Shown piece by piece: positions 51,427 through 59,744 of a stretch of DNA of 64,000 nucleotides (position 1 is its first letter; each line of letters starts with the position of its first letter). The stretch is from JAEUJM01 sp044221555 (GTDB lineage: Bacteria; Actinomycetota; Acidimicrobiia; Acidimicrobiales; DATDAH01): positions 1 through 64,000 of the forward strand of contig JBGAOY010000010.1 of NCBI GenBank assembly GCA_044221555.1, given 5' to 3'. The notes under the pieces were generated by a model. That model was given only the letters and a program-made list of their open reading frames with translations, was not told the origin of the DNA and ran no database searches. A program made the position numbers and the translations under genes.

Positions 51427-51469
51427 CCGGCGCCCGATCGCCCGGTCAGACGACGGGATCGGGCGCCGG
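51427..51469. terminator. Perfect 13-bp-stem bidirectional terminator
   Basis: CCGGCGCCCGATC (51427-51439) and GATCGGGCGCCGG (51457-51469) form a perfect stem with a 17-nt loop, placed exactly between convergent genes. Confidence 0.7.
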
Positions 51470-51472
51470 TCG

Positions 51473-52156
51473 TCAGCTGAGCCCGCCCTTGGGGCGGATG
51501 AACAGGCACTCGGCCTCGGCCAGCACGTCGTCGCGGTCGCGGGCGGTGCCCCAGCACAGGATCTTGCGGCCCTCCACGCCCCGCACGCCGGCCTCGTAGT
51601 CGATGCGCCGGTTCAGGGGCGTGGGCAGGATCATGCGCACGGTGAGCGTGCCCGTGAACCCGGCGTAGCCGCTGGCCATCTGGGCACAGCCCAGCAGGTC
51701 GTCGAAGGCGGCGGCCACGAAGCCGCCGTGCAGGCTGTTGGGTGGGCCCTCGTAGGCATCGGTCCACACGGCGTGGCCGCGGGTGATCTCGGGGTCGCTC
51801 ATGTCGATGTACAGGGGTGGGGCCAGGGGGTTGCTGCGCCCGCTGATGCCGCTGCGCTCCACCAGCACCCCGTCCTCGCCGCCGGCGGCCGACAGCCCGC
51901 CCTTGCGACGGAGGCTGGGGTGTGAGTCGAGGGCGTCGGCGAGCCCCATGGCCTTCGTGATCAGGGCCACCAGGTCGTCGTCGTCGCTGTCCTCGAGGTC
52001 GAGCAGGGCGGTGGCCTCGACCGCCCGCTTGATCTCGCGCACCAGGTCGTGCTTGCGCAGCCGTGGTCCGGCGTCGGGTGCGGGGCCGCCGGCCCAGAGC
52101 AGGCGGGCGTCCTCGGGGAGCATGGGCTGGTCCGACATCTCAGGCGTCTCCGGCAT
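51473..52156 (-). CDS. Hotdog-fold thioesterase (PaaI/4HBT-like)
   Basis: The 227-aa protein has an N-terminal helical region of about 110 residues and then a hotdog domain (GPPNSLHGGFVAAAFDDLLGCAQ, TGTLTVRMILPTPLN, AEAECLFIRPKG). Known PaaI-like enzymes hydrolyse acyl-CoA, freeing CoA. Asp in FDD lies at the usual catalytic helix position. The location, converging on the echA19-like gene and near sterol enzymes, suggests removal of dead-end CoA esters. ATG 52156 is clear. The long N-terminal extension is not recognised. Confidence 0.78.
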   Translation of the reverse strand: MPETPEMSDQPMLPEDARLLWAGGPAPDAGPRLRKHDLVREIKRAVEATALLDLEDSDDDDLVALITKAMGLADALDSHPSLRRKGGLSAAGGEDGVLVERSGISGRSNPLAPPLYIDMSDPEITRGHAVWTDAYEGPPNSLHGGFVAAAFDDLLGCAQMASGYAGFTGTLTVRMILPTPLNRRIDYEAGVRGVEGRKILCWGTARDRDDVLAEAECLFIRPKGGLS

Positions 52157-52203
52157 GGGCCGAGGTTAGGCATCCGGGCCGGGTGACCGGTTCCCGACGC
52201 TGG

Positions 52204-52746
52204 TCAGGGCATGGGGACGTCGCTGCCCGTGAGGCGACGTCCGGCCCCCAGGTCGAGGAACGAGGCCACGTCGGTGGCGACCGCCTCGCGCCCCCGATCC
52301 GAGTCGTACATGCGCTCGCGCAGGTCGGCCCGAGTGGCGAAGCCCAGCTCGGCCAACCCGTCGAAGGCCGGCGCGCCGGGCGTGAGGGCGCCGGTGATCA
52401 CGTGCTGCACGTAGCGGCCGAGGCCGGGGTGGTGCCGGCGGGCGAGGGGGGTGTGGACCGTCGTCCAGTGCTCGACGAACTGGTCGTGGGTGAGGTCGGG
52501 ATGGCGCCGCACGAAGACGAGGCGGGTGACCTCGGCCGGACCCGCGATGCGGTCCCACTGGTGGTGGGGCACCGCCAGGTAGGCGTCCACGCCACCGCCC
52601 ACCCACTCGGGCTCGTCGTCGAGGAACGCCACCGCCTCGACGCCCCCGGTGCCGCCGGGGTCGGCCACGACCAGGCGCCGCCCGGCCGGGAGGCCGCCCC
52701 CGCTCTGCCACGACGCCAGTATCACCTCTGCCATGCTCGTCATCAT
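52204..52746 (-). CDS. EthD / dimeric alpha-beta barrel protein
   Basis: The 180-aa product has an EthD-like core: VTRLVFVRRHPDLTHDQFVEHWTTVHTPLARRHHPGLGRYVQHVI. The W-x3-H-x-P-L-A segment is typical of EthD and related ferredoxin-like barrels. The family includes helper or degradation proteins for P450 systems and polyketide cyclases. Several near-adjacent ATG codons at 52734-52746 leave the start uncertain. It is the divergent neighbour of a luciferase-like oxidoreductase with about 30 bp between starts, so the pair may be co-regulated. Confidence 0.72.
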   Translation of the reverse strand: MMTSMAEVILASWQSGGGLPAGRRLVVADPGGTGGVEAVAFLDDEPEWVGGGVDAYLAVPHHQWDRIAGPAEVTRLVFVRRHPDLTHDQFVEHWTTVHTPLARRHHPGLGRYVQHVITGALTPGAPAFDGLAELGFATRADLRERMYDSDRGREAVATDVASFLDLGAGRRLTGSDVPMP

Positions 52747-52776
52747 GGTCGGCGGCGCCGGAGGAGGGGGATGACG

Positions 52777-53793
52777 ATGGCGTTCGACGTCGCCCTGCGC
52801 GCCACCACGCCGGCCGACGTGGCGGCCGAGGCCCGGCGCCTCGAAGCCGCCGGATGGGGCGGAGCGTTCACCTTCGACGGGCCCCACGACCCGTTCCTGC
52901 CCGTGGTCACCGCCGCCGCCCACACCGAACGGCTGATGCTGTTCACCAACGTGGCCGTGGCGCTGGCCCGCAACCCGATGACGGTGGCCGTCACGGCCAA
53001 CGACCTGCAGGCGCAGACCGCCGGGCGCTTCCTGCTGGGGATCGGCTCGCAGGTGCGCCAGCACATCGAGCGACGGTTCTCGATGCCGTGGTCACGGCCG
53101 GTGGCCCGCATGGCCGAGTTCGCGGCCGCGGTGAAGGCCATCCAGGCGTCGTGGGCCACGGGCGAGCCGCTGGGCTTCCGCGGCGAGTTCTACCGCCACG
53201 ACCTCATGCCGCCGTTCTTCGACCCCGGCCCCAACCCCTTCGGGCCACCGCCCGTGCTCCTCGGTGCCGTGGGCCCGAGGATGACCGAGGCGGCCGGCCG
53301 GGCCGCCGACGGCCTGCTGGCCCACCCGTTCACCAGTGCCTCGTACTTCGCCACCGCCACCATGGCCGCCTTCGACGCGGGCCTGCAGGCGTCGGGGCGG
53401 TCCCGCCGCGACGCGATGGTGGTGGCGTCGGTGATCGTCGCCACCGGCACGACCGACGAGGAGTACGAGCGCAACGACGAGGCCGCTCGCCACCGCCTCG
53501 CCTTCTACGGGTCGACCCCGGCGTACCGACCGGTGCTCGAGCACCACGGCTGGGGTGACCTGCAGCCGGTCCTCCAGCAGCTCACCCGGGACGGCCGGTG
53601 GGACGACCTGGCCGGCCGCATCGACGACGAGATGCTCGACACCCTGGCCATCCGGGGGCCCGTGGGTGATGTCCGCGCCGAGGTCGAGGCCCGCTTCGGC
53701 CCGTTCGCCCCCGAGCGGGTGACGATCGCGGCGGTCGGGCCGCCGTCGGTCGAGACGGTCGCCGCGCTGGGCGCGGCGCTGTCGGCACCCTGA
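52777..53793 (+). CDS. Luciferase-like oxidoreductase, F420-dependent type
   Basis: The 338-aa protein has AAEARRLEAAGWGGAFTFDGPHDPF, NVAVALARNPMTVAVTANDLQAQTAGRFLLGIGSQVRQHIERRFSMPW, and PPVLLGAVGPRMTEAAGRAADGLLAHPF. This follows the pattern of coenzyme F420-dependent members (annotated as TIGR03617-like in actinobacteria). It likely reduces or oxidises a lipid ketone or alcohol with F420. Start ATG 52777 is preferred over 52771 because the GAGGAGGGG box then has normal spacing. It is followed by an SDR gene about 80 bp downstream. Confidence 0.85.
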   Translation: MAFDVALRATTPADVAAEARRLEAAGWGGAFTFDGPHDPFLPVVTAAAHTERLMLFTNVAVALARNPMTVAVTANDLQAQTAGRFLLGIGSQVRQHIERRFSMPWSRPVARMAEFAAAVKAIQASWATGEPLGFRGEFYRHDLMPPFFDPGPNPFGPPPVLLGAVGPRMTEAAGRAADGLLAHPFTSASYFATATMAAFDAGLQASGRSRRDAMVVASVIVATGTTDEEYERNDEAARHRLAFYGSTPAYRPVLEHHGWGDLQPVLQQLTRDGRWDDLAGRIDDEMLDTLAIRGPVGDVRAEVEARFGPFAPERVTIAAVGPPSVETVAALGAALSAP

Positions 53794-53872
53794 GCCCCGC
53801 GCTCCGGGGCGTGCTCCGGGGTCGTCGGTGGCTGTGCCAAGGTGGCCCGGTTCGCCGACGGGGGAGGATCGC

Positions 53873-54679
53873 ATGGGTGCGCTCGACGGGAAGGTGGCCA
53901 TCGTCACCGGGGCGGGGCAGGGCATCGGCCGGGGCATCGCCCGTCGCCTGGCGGGCGCGGGTGCCGCGGTGCTGGTGGCCGAGTTGAACCCCGAGGCCGC
54001 CGAGCGGGTGGCCGACGAGCTCCGTGGCGACCTCGGCGCCGACGCCGAGTGGACCCGCACCGACGTGAGCGTGAAGCCCGACGTGCTCGCCATGGTGGCG
54101 ACCGCGCAGGAGCGGTGGGGCGGCGTCGACGTGCTCGTGAACAACGCGTGGGGTGGTGGCGGCTTCGGCCGCATCGAGTGGAAGGCCGACGAGGAGATCG
54201 AGCGGGGGCTGAAGGTGGGCTTCTGGGGTGCCTACTGGGCGATGCAGGCGTGCTATCCGATCCTGCGCGACCGAGGCGGCGGCTCGATCGTGAACCTGTG
54301 CTCGCTCAACGGTGTGAACGCGCACCTCTACACGGTCGAGTACAACACCGCGAAGGAGGCGGTCCGGGCCATGAGCCGCACCGCGGCCCGCGAGTGGGCA
54401 CGACACGCCATCCGGGTCAACATGATCTGCCCGGCGGCGGTGACCCCTGCGTACGAGATGTTCCGGCAGTTCGCCCCCGAGAACGCCGCTGAGCTGCTGG
54501 CCATGAACCCGATGGGGCGCATGGGCGACCCCGAGGCCGACATCGGGGGCGTGGCGGTGTTCCTGGCGTCGGACGACGCTCGCTACCTCACCGGCAACAC
54601 CCTGTTCGTCGATGGGGGCAGCCACATCAACGGCGTCAGCTGGGCCCCGGGCCTCCCCGAGGACCCTCCGGCGTCCTGA
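53873..54679 (+). CDS. Short-chain dehydrogenase
   Basis: The 268-aa SDR has TGAGQGIG near residue 12, VLVNNAWGGG, the catalytic Ser in NLCSLNG, the Tyr-Lys pair in YNTAK, and FVDGGSHINGV. The usual AxxSK before the lysine is replaced by NTAK, still keeping Tyr and Lys. GGGGAGG precedes ATG 53873. It lies upstream of the FadE30-like gene on the same strand, but 150 bp with a palindrome intervenes, so that gene has its own promoter. Confidence 0.86.
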   Translation: MGALDGKVAIVTGAGQGIGRGIARRLAGAGAAVLVAELNPEAAERVADELRGDLGADAEWTRTDVSVKPDVLAMVATAQERWGGVDVLVNNAWGGGGFGRIEWKADEEIERGLKVGFWGAYWAMQACYPILRDRGGGSIVNLCSLNGVNAHLYTVEYNTAKEAVRAMSRTAAREWARHAIRVNMICPAAVTPAYEMFRQFAPENAAELLAMNPMGRMGDPEADIGGVAVFLASDDARYLTGNTLFVDGGSHINGVSWAPGLPEDPPAS

Positions 54680-54768
54680 CCGGTCGGACCTCCACGCCGA
54701 CGGTTCGCTCGGGTGCCGGGGCCCCTGGGGCGCCGATCTGTGCCCCGCGTGGGGCCGCAGGTAGTGTC

Positions 54769-54783
54769 CTGACGACCCGTCAG
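54769..54783. promoter_or_regulatory. Palindromic operator CTGACGnnnCGTCAG, site 2
   Basis: Perfect 6-bp arms with spacer ACC, 46 bp before the fadE30-like start. It has the same arms as the sites at 14577 and 63197. The known KstR2 operator that controls fadE30 in M. tuberculosis (AnCAAGnnCTTGnT) is not seen here. Confidence 0.68.
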
Positions 54784-54829
54784 ACCTGGACCGCCCCGCG
54801 CCCCGTCCCCAGGAGACCAGCGACCCACC

Positions 54830-56038
54830 GTGGACCTGCAGTTCAGCCAGGAGGAAGAGGCCTTCCGCACCGAGGTCCGTGCGTACCTCGAGGCGCAGCT
54901 CTCGGGCGCGTTCGCGGGCGTGCGCGGCGTGGGCGGGCCCGGCTACGAGCACGAGGCCTTCGAGGAGCGCCTGGCCTGGGAGAAGCGCCTCGGGGCCGAC
55001 GGCTGGACCTGCCTGGCCTGGCCCAAGGAGCACGGCGGCCGGGGCCTCACGCTCATGCAGCAGGTGATCTGGCACGAGGAGTACGCCCGGGCGGGGGCGC
55101 CGGCGCGCGTCGGCCACATCGGCGAGACGCTCGTCGGCCCCACCATCATCGCCTTCGGCACCCCTGAGCAACAGCGCCGGTTCCTGCCCCGGATCGCCTC
55201 GGGGGAGGAGTTGTGGTGCCAGGGCTACTCCGAGCCGAACGCCGGCTCCGACCTGGCCAACGTGGCCACCCGCGCCGAGCTCGACGGCGACGAGTGGGTG
55301 ATCTCGGGCCAGAAGGTGTGGACGTCGCTGGCCCACTGGGCCGACTGGGTGTTCGTGCTCTGCCGCACCGACCGCGACGCCCCCAAGCACAAGGGCATCT
55401 CGTACCTGCTCTGCCCCATGCGCCAGGACGGCGTGGAGATCCGCCCCATCGTGCAGGTCACCGGCTCGTCGGAGTTCAACGAGGTCTTCTTCGACGGGGC
55501 CCGGACGTCCACGCAGAACCTGGTGGGCGAGGTCAACGGCGGGTGGCGGGTGGCCATGGGCACGCTGGCGTTCGAGCGGGGCACGTCCACCTTCGGCCAG
55601 CAACTCGGCTTCCAGGCCGAGCTCGACCGCGTGATCGACGCGGCGCGGGCGAACGGTGCCATCGAGCGACCGGCGATCCGCCAGCGCCTCGTCGACGCCT
55701 GGATCGGCCTGCGGCTCATGCGGTTCACCGCCATGCGCACCCTGTCGGCCGTTCACTCGGGGGTGGGCGGGGAGCCCGGCCCCGAGGCCAGCATCAACAA
55801 GCTCTTCTGGGCCACGTGGCACCGCTCGCTCGGCGAGTTGGCCATGGACGTGCTGGGCGCCCAGGCCACGCTGGCCACCGACGGCGGCGACGGGGCGGCC
55901 TACGAGGACGCCCTCACCGCCTTCCAGCGACTGTTCCTCTTCACCCGGTCCGACACGATCTACGCCGGCTCCAACCAGATCCAACGCAACATCATCGGCG
56001 AGCGCGTGCTGGGCCTCCCTCCCGAGCCCAAGGTCTGA
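54830..56038 (+). CDS. fadE30: FadE30-like acyl-CoA dehydrogenase
   Basis: The 402-aa enzyme matches remembered M. tuberculosis FadE30 (Rv3560c): GVGGPGYEHEAFEERLAWEKRL, GWTCLAWPKEHGGRGL, TLVGPTIIAFGTPEQQRRFLPRI, LWCQGYSEPNAGSDLANVATRAELDGDEWVISGQKVWTSLAHW, RSDTIYAGSNQIQRNII. FadE30 dehydrogenates the propanoyl side chain of HIP-CoA after the steroid rings A and B are gone. GTG 54830 is the start, with CAGGAGA upstream. The next gene is IpdF-like, the same partner as Rv3559c-Rv3560c. A CTGACG palindrome lies in the promoter. Confidence 0.9.
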   Translation: MDLQFSQEEEAFRTEVRAYLEAQLSGAFAGVRGVGGPGYEHEAFEERLAWEKRLGADGWTCLAWPKEHGGRGLTLMQQVIWHEEYARAGAPARVGHIGETLVGPTIIAFGTPEQQRRFLPRIASGEELWCQGYSEPNAGSDLANVATRAELDGDEWVISGQKVWTSLAHWADWVFVLCRTDRDAPKHKGISYLLCPMRQDGVEIRPIVQVTGSSEFNEVFFDGARTSTQNLVGEVNGGWRVAMGTLAFERGTSTFGQQLGFQAELDRVIDAARANGAIERPAIRQRLVDAWIGLRLMRFTAMRTLSAVHSGVGGEPGPEASINKLFWATWHRSLGELAMDVLGAQATLATDGGDGAAYEDALTAFQRLFLFTRSDTIYAGSNQIQRNIIGERVLGLPPEPKV

Positions 56039-56051
56039 GCGAGGACGCCTG

Positions 56052-56858
56052 ATGACCGAGCCTGTCGACACCGGACGCCCGCCCGGCGCGCCCGACGAGC
56101 CACCCGCCCACGGCCTGCTGAACGGGAAGGTCGTGCTCGTCACCGCCGCGGCCGGTACCGGCATCGGCTTCGCCACCGCCAAGCGCTGCGCGGAGGAGGG
56201 CGCGGTGGTGGTGATCAGCGACCGCCACGAGCGCCGCCTGGCCGAGGCCGCCGACCAGCTCTCGGCCGTGTCCGACGCCCGGCCCCTCGCCATTCCCTGC
56301 GACGTCACCCGTGAGGACCACGTGCAGGGGCTGATCGACGCCACCGTGGGCGAGCACGGGCGCCTCGACGTGCTGGTCAACAACGCCGGCCTCGGTGGCA
56401 CCGCCTCGATCATGGAGATGACCGACGAGCAGTGGTCCACCGTGCTCGACGTCACCCTCAACGGCACCTTCCGCGCCACCCGGGCGGCCCTGCGTCACAT
56501 GACCGCGCGTGGCTCGGGCGTGGTGATCAACAACGCCTCGGTGGTGGGCTGGCGGGCCCAGGAGGGCCAGGCCCACTACGCCGCGGCCAAGGCCGGCGTG
56601 ATGGCCCTCACCCGGTGCGCGGCGATGGACGCGGCGCCCTACGGGGTGCGGGTGAACGCGGTGTCGCCCAGCCTGGTGATGCACCCCTTCCTGGCCAAGG
56701 TGACCACCGACGAGCTGCTCGACGACCTGACGAGGCAGGAGGCGTTCGGCCGCTCGGCCGAGCCCTGGGAGATCGCCAACGTCATCGTGTTCCTGGCCAG
56801 CGACTACTCCACCTACCTGACCGGCGAGGTGCTGTCGGTCTCGTCGCAGCACCCCTAG
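56052..56858 (+). CDS. ipdF: IpdF-like short-chain dehydrogenase
   Basis: The 268-aa SDR has VVLVTAAAGTGIGFATAKRC, VISDRHERRLAEAA, DVLVNNAGLGG, the catalytic Ser in NNASVVGWRAQ, YAAAK and SDYSTYLTGEVLSVSSQHP. These match remembered IpdF (Rv3559c), the dehydrogenase of steroid ring C/D (HIP) degradation. The glycine motif is AAAGTGIG rather than TGxxxGIG, a trait of this subgroup. It starts 14 nt after the fadE30-like stop, so they form one operon. A low-GC island begins immediately after its stop. Confidence 0.88.
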   Translation: MTEPVDTGRPPGAPDEPPAHGLLNGKVVLVTAAAGTGIGFATAKRCAEEGAVVVISDRHERRLAEAADQLSAVSDARPLAIPCDVTREDHVQGLIDATVGEHGRLDVLVNNAGLGGTASIMEMTDEQWSTVLDVTLNGTFRATRAALRHMTARGSGVVINNASVVGWRAQEGQAHYAAAKAGVMALTRCAAMDAAPYGVRVNAVSPSLVMHPFLAKVTTDELLDDLTRQEAFGRSAEPWEIANVIVFLASDYSTYLTGEVLSVSSQHP

Positions 56859-56884
56859 CCAGGGACAGGTCCTCACTTGACCTG

Positions 56885-56904
56885 GACTTTCAGTATCAAA
56901 AGTC
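56885..56904. promoter_or_regulatory. Small inverted repeat before the island genes
   Basis: GACTTT (56885-56890) and AAAGTC (56899-56904) have an 8-nt spacer and lie 25 bp before the first island gene. A TTGACC hexamer at 56877 may be a -35 element. It is a possible operator for the ribbon-helix-helix-like protein of the island. Confidence 0.35.
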
Positions 56905-56929
56905 GATCACTGCTGCTAGTCTGCTTTGT

Positions 56930-57313
56930 GTGACGTCTTGGCTTAGCCCCGAACGCCTGCCGCTATCACTACACATTCAACTCTTCGTGCCGAGCGAGCA
57001 CCGGAATGGCAAGCAGGAGATTCCCCGCGGCCAGGACTACTGGGTTCACCGTGCGCTAACGGTGTTCACTGAACTCTTCGGTGGCGCGACTGCCTTCCCA
57101 CAGGGTCTTGGTATGTGGATGAACTCGAAGGGCGAGATAAAGACGGACAAGACTGTCGCAGTCTTCTCATACGTCAGCGAGGGCGAAATATCTGATGAGA
57201 AGGCAGACGAACTAAGGCACTTTCTCTGTGAGATTGGGCTGCAAGGTGAGCAAGAAGAGATCGGTATATATGTCGACGGATCGTATATAGGAATTTCCGA
57301 CTACTCGAGCTAG
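56930..57313 (+). CDS. Island protein A: small alpha/beta protein (127 aa)
   Basis: GTG 56930 opens a 127-aa protein with an early strand (LSLHIQLFVPSEHRNG) and EIPRGQDYWVHRALTVFTELFGGATAFPQGLGMW. A strand follows (KTVAVFSYVSEGEISDEKADELRHFLCEIG), and the protein ends EEIGIYVDGSYIGI. I remember unannotated proteins of similar plan (a strand with VxSY, a helix, then G-x-xxxDGxYxGI) near other conflict or restriction loci, but cannot name the family. There is no signal peptide or membrane helix. It is the first of three co-directional low-GC genes. Confidence 0.65.
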   Translation: MTSWLSPERLPLSLHIQLFVPSEHRNGKQEIPRGQDYWVHRALTVFTELFGGATAFPQGLGMWMNSKGEIKTDKTVAVFSYVSEGEISDEKADELRHFLCEIGLQGEQEEIGIYVDGSYIGISDYSS

Positions 57314-57325
57314 AGGAGGCAGATA

Positions 57326-57763
57326 ATGGGAGATCGAGAGAGCTTTATAGCACGACTCCGTCCGGACGTCTTGATTGAGAACATTGGACCGGAGGGAAGG
57401 GCCCTGAGTGTAACAGAATCCCTAGCTATCCGCTCATGGTACGACAATCGCAAGGCTGTCTTGGTCTCAAGCGGCGGTAGGCCAACCAATCCAGCGTGGA
57501 CTATCAAGCGTCAAGTTCCCATGACAGTTGAGACCTGGGATACGCTGAAAGAGTTGACGAGTCACTTGAGCTCTGATGGAACGGCGATCTCCCCGGCCCA
57601 ACTGGCGTCACTCCTACTTGAGGATGCCCTCGCCGCGCAATCGGATGCTCCCGGCCCCGGACATTTGGCGCCGCGGGTCTCCGAGCAGGATTTCGAATGC
57701 CTCCCTGAACGTGATCGGCGGTGGCGTATGCCAGCCGTATTTGGCCTAGAGCGAGCTGCGTAG
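57326..57763 (+). CDS. Island protein B: ribbon-helix-helix-like small protein (145 aa)
   Basis: The AGAGGAGG box upstream is strong. The N-terminal 55 residues (RLRPDVLIENIGPEGRALSVTESLAIRSWYDNRKAVLVSSGG) are unknown. Residues about 60-103 (RQVPMTVETWDTLKELTSHL to ISPAQLASLLLEDAL) follow the strand-helix-helix rhythm of ribbon-helix-helix repressors, where a strand contacts DNA and an ISPAQLAxxLL-type second helix forms the dimer. The tail is Pro-rich and basic. The fit is a pattern judgement. It could autoregulate the module through the palindrome at 56885. Confidence 0.6.
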   Translation: MGDRESFIARLRPDVLIENIGPEGRALSVTESLAIRSWYDNRKAVLVSSGGRPTNPAWTIKRQVPMTVETWDTLKELTSHLSSDGTAISPAQLASLLLEDALAAQSDAPGPGHLAPRVSEQDFECLPERDRRWRMPAVFGLERAA

Positions 57764-57770
57764 CGGAACA

Positions 57771-59633
57771 ATGATCACTATCTCATTCTATTCCTACAAG
57801 GGTGGCGTTGGCCGATCACTAACGCTGACTAATCTCGCAATCTATCTGGCCCAGTTCGGCGCGAAGGTTGTGATGATTGACCTTGACCTCGAGGCACCAG
57901 GCCTTCAGTACAAGCTCCATCCAGGGAAGGTACCTGTGGACCTTGAGTCGAAGTCATTGGCCCGATTGCTCGCGCAGGCCAGCAACCCGAAGTCGCGAGC
58001 ACCGCTAAACTACGACATCGCTCTTGATGTCACCTCATGCATAGAGCCCGATGCAACTCCGGAGTCGATTATCGATCAGGAGGCGGGCAAGCTCCTTCTG
58101 ATTCCCGCTGGCGACCCATCGGCTCCAGAGTACTGGCGGGACCTCGCAGCAATAGACTGGCCGTATCTGTTCGGTGGTGACTCGCCTCGCGGTGTGCTCC
58201 TCATGAACGAGGTCCGAGAATATCTGATCGATCGATATCAGCCGGACGTTGTCTTGGTTGATAGTCGGACTGGCATGACGCCCAGCGGAGGCGTTGCAAC
58301 GACGCTCCTTCCGGATGTGGTCGTCGCCCTGATGCTGAACACTCCGGAGCACCTCGATGGGTCACGGGTTGTCATTTCGGCAGTCGTTGAGAACGGAGCT
58401 GCGAGCGGCGATGTAGGTCCGACGGTCGTTCCCGTCCTTAGTCGTTACACGACAGCTGCAGTCGTTGAGGGCGCTGTTCCTGGCCGACGATTGACTCCAG
58501 CAATGGCACGGAGATCGCTTATTGCTGGTACTGCTGAGGAGGAAGCGCGGGCACTGGAGAATGTGTACTCAGAACTAACAAGCGGCTTGTCGGCTGATCT
58601 GGCGTACCGAGTCCAATCGCCGTTCGTGCTTCATGCTGATCTTGGGCTTCAGCACCTGGAGGCGCTGTCCTTCGGACCGTCCGCTCGCCCCGAAGGAGGA
58701 GAGCGCTCTCGAGGGGCGCTTCTTGACGACTATCTCCGACTCTTTTCGCATGTAGTTCCTCGGGATCTACTTTCCGAGCACGTTGGAGGCGTCCGAAACC
58801 GGGTTCGCTCAATCGTGCTCGATCGGCCGGACGACGCTGTGCGCACCCTCGAGAATCTAAGTGCCCTGGTGGGCGACGAGGGTGTATTCAGAGACCTGAT
58901 CAAGATCCATGCGCTTCGCCGGGACATGGCCGGAGCGGTGAGTGCAGCTGAGAGACTCTACGATATTCGCGGAGAGATCGCCGTGGATCCTCTGATCACG
59001 AGGGCAATCTCTGAGAGCGGCATGGTTCGTCGAGGGTCACCTCTCTCCGGGCGACTCTCATGGGAGTTCACTTATGCTTACTGGCAAAAGGCTGCTCCTG
59101 AGGACCTTGACATGGGCGTGGGAATTGTGGTTGAGGCGGCGTCACAGGGCGCTGCATCGCGTGCTGAGCAGATGGCTAAGGATCTCTTCGAGTCCAGCGG
59201 TTCTGTCGCCCTGCTAGCGAAGGTCATTCGGCGGCTCGCGTTCGGTAACGACCAATGTGAACGTCTGGCGATTCGACTCGCCGATCACTACCTGGACGTC
59301 GGCCTGCTGGACGTCGATTTTCTGGAGGCAGCCGCCACGGCGAGTAGGTACCGGCGCGACAAGGCGCTGGCGAGTCGTATCGCCGACGCTCCGGCTTTCG
59401 GAGATATTGAGGGCGCCCTTGCTGTGAATGTTCTGTTTCTGGCCGGAAATATTGAGGAAGCTGCTGCCCAGTTCGTGGAAGTGGCGAGTACCGCTGCTGA
59501 CGACGACAGCGTGCTGGAGGAGCTTTCTGGTGTGTGGGCCCAGCTGTCCCGTCAGAGTTCGACCCTTCGGCGTAGTCTGACGGCCAGGGACCCACAGATG
59601 GTTGAGGTGCTTGACGGATATCGCGCCGATTGA
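57771..59633 (+). CDS. Island protein C: KGGVGRS-type ParA/MinD-like ATPase with helical C-terminus
   Basis: The 620-aa protein starts SFYSYKGGVGRSLTLTNLAIYLAQFGAKVVMIDLDLEAPGL. The deviant Walker A spans K10 to S16, and Asp37/Asp39 follow in the second motif. VLVDSRTGMTPSG (Asp164) is the Walker B-like strand, so the N-terminal 330 residues form a SIMIBI NTPase. Arg15 in KGGVGRS replaces the KT of ParA and marks a subgroup known from conflict- and effector-type gene neighbourhoods. Residues 340-620 are helical, possibly TPR-like. ParA partners such as ParB are absent. It could sense a trigger and act with proteins A and B. Confidence 0.78.
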   Translation: MITISFYSYKGGVGRSLTLTNLAIYLAQFGAKVVMIDLDLEAPGLQYKLHPGKVPVDLESKSLARLLAQASNPKSRAPLNYDIALDVTSCIEPDATPESIIDQEAGKLLLIPAGDPSAPEYWRDLAAIDWPYLFGGDSPRGVLLMNEVREYLIDRYQPDVVLVDSRTGMTPSGGVATTLLPDVVVALMLNTPEHLDGSRVVISAVVENGAASGDVGPTVVPVLSRYTTAAVVEGAVPGRRLTPAMARRSLIAGTAEEEARALENVYSELTSGLSADLAYRVQSPFVLHADLGLQHLEALSFGPSARPEGGERSRGALLDDYLRLFSHVVPRDLLSEHVGGVRNRVRSIVLDRPDDAVRTLENLSALVGDEGVFRDLIKIHALRRDMAGAVSAAERLYDIRGEIAVDPLITRAISESGMVRRGSPLSGRLSWEFTYAYWQKAAPEDLDMGVGIVVEAASQGAASRAEQMAKDLFESSGSVALLAKVIRRLAFGNDQCERLAIRLADHYLDVGLLDVDFLEAAATASRYRRDKALASRIADAPAFGDIEGALAVNVLFLAGNIEEAAAQFVEVASTAADDDSVLEELSGVWAQLSRQSSTLRRSLTARDPQMVEVLDGYRAD

Positions 59634-59744
59634 CGGCTGAGTCCGCGCCAGAGCCGTGCCAAGACGCGCATATTCCGGAGCGTATTTCCGTTGGGCACGG
59701 GAGTATCCCCCATCAGGAGCCGGAAAGCTGCGATTCTGGGCGAC

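Larger units (their letters stand above)
56870..59740. other. Low-GC three-gene island, probable horizontal acquisition
   Basis: Base composition drops abruptly after the ipdF stop and recovers near 59740. Hand counts of two lines gave 48% (57781-57840) and 62% (58801-58860), against about 70-75% in flanking genes. Codons ending in A or T become frequent. The three genes share one strand with short gaps (12 and 7 bp). No transposase, integrase, tRNA or terminal repeat was seen, so the route of entry is unknown. Confidence 0.82.

Noticed and set aside
56870..59740. Prophage or transposon
   Set aside because: No integrase, transposase, phage structural gene, tRNA target or terminal repeats were found; the term foreign island is used instead.
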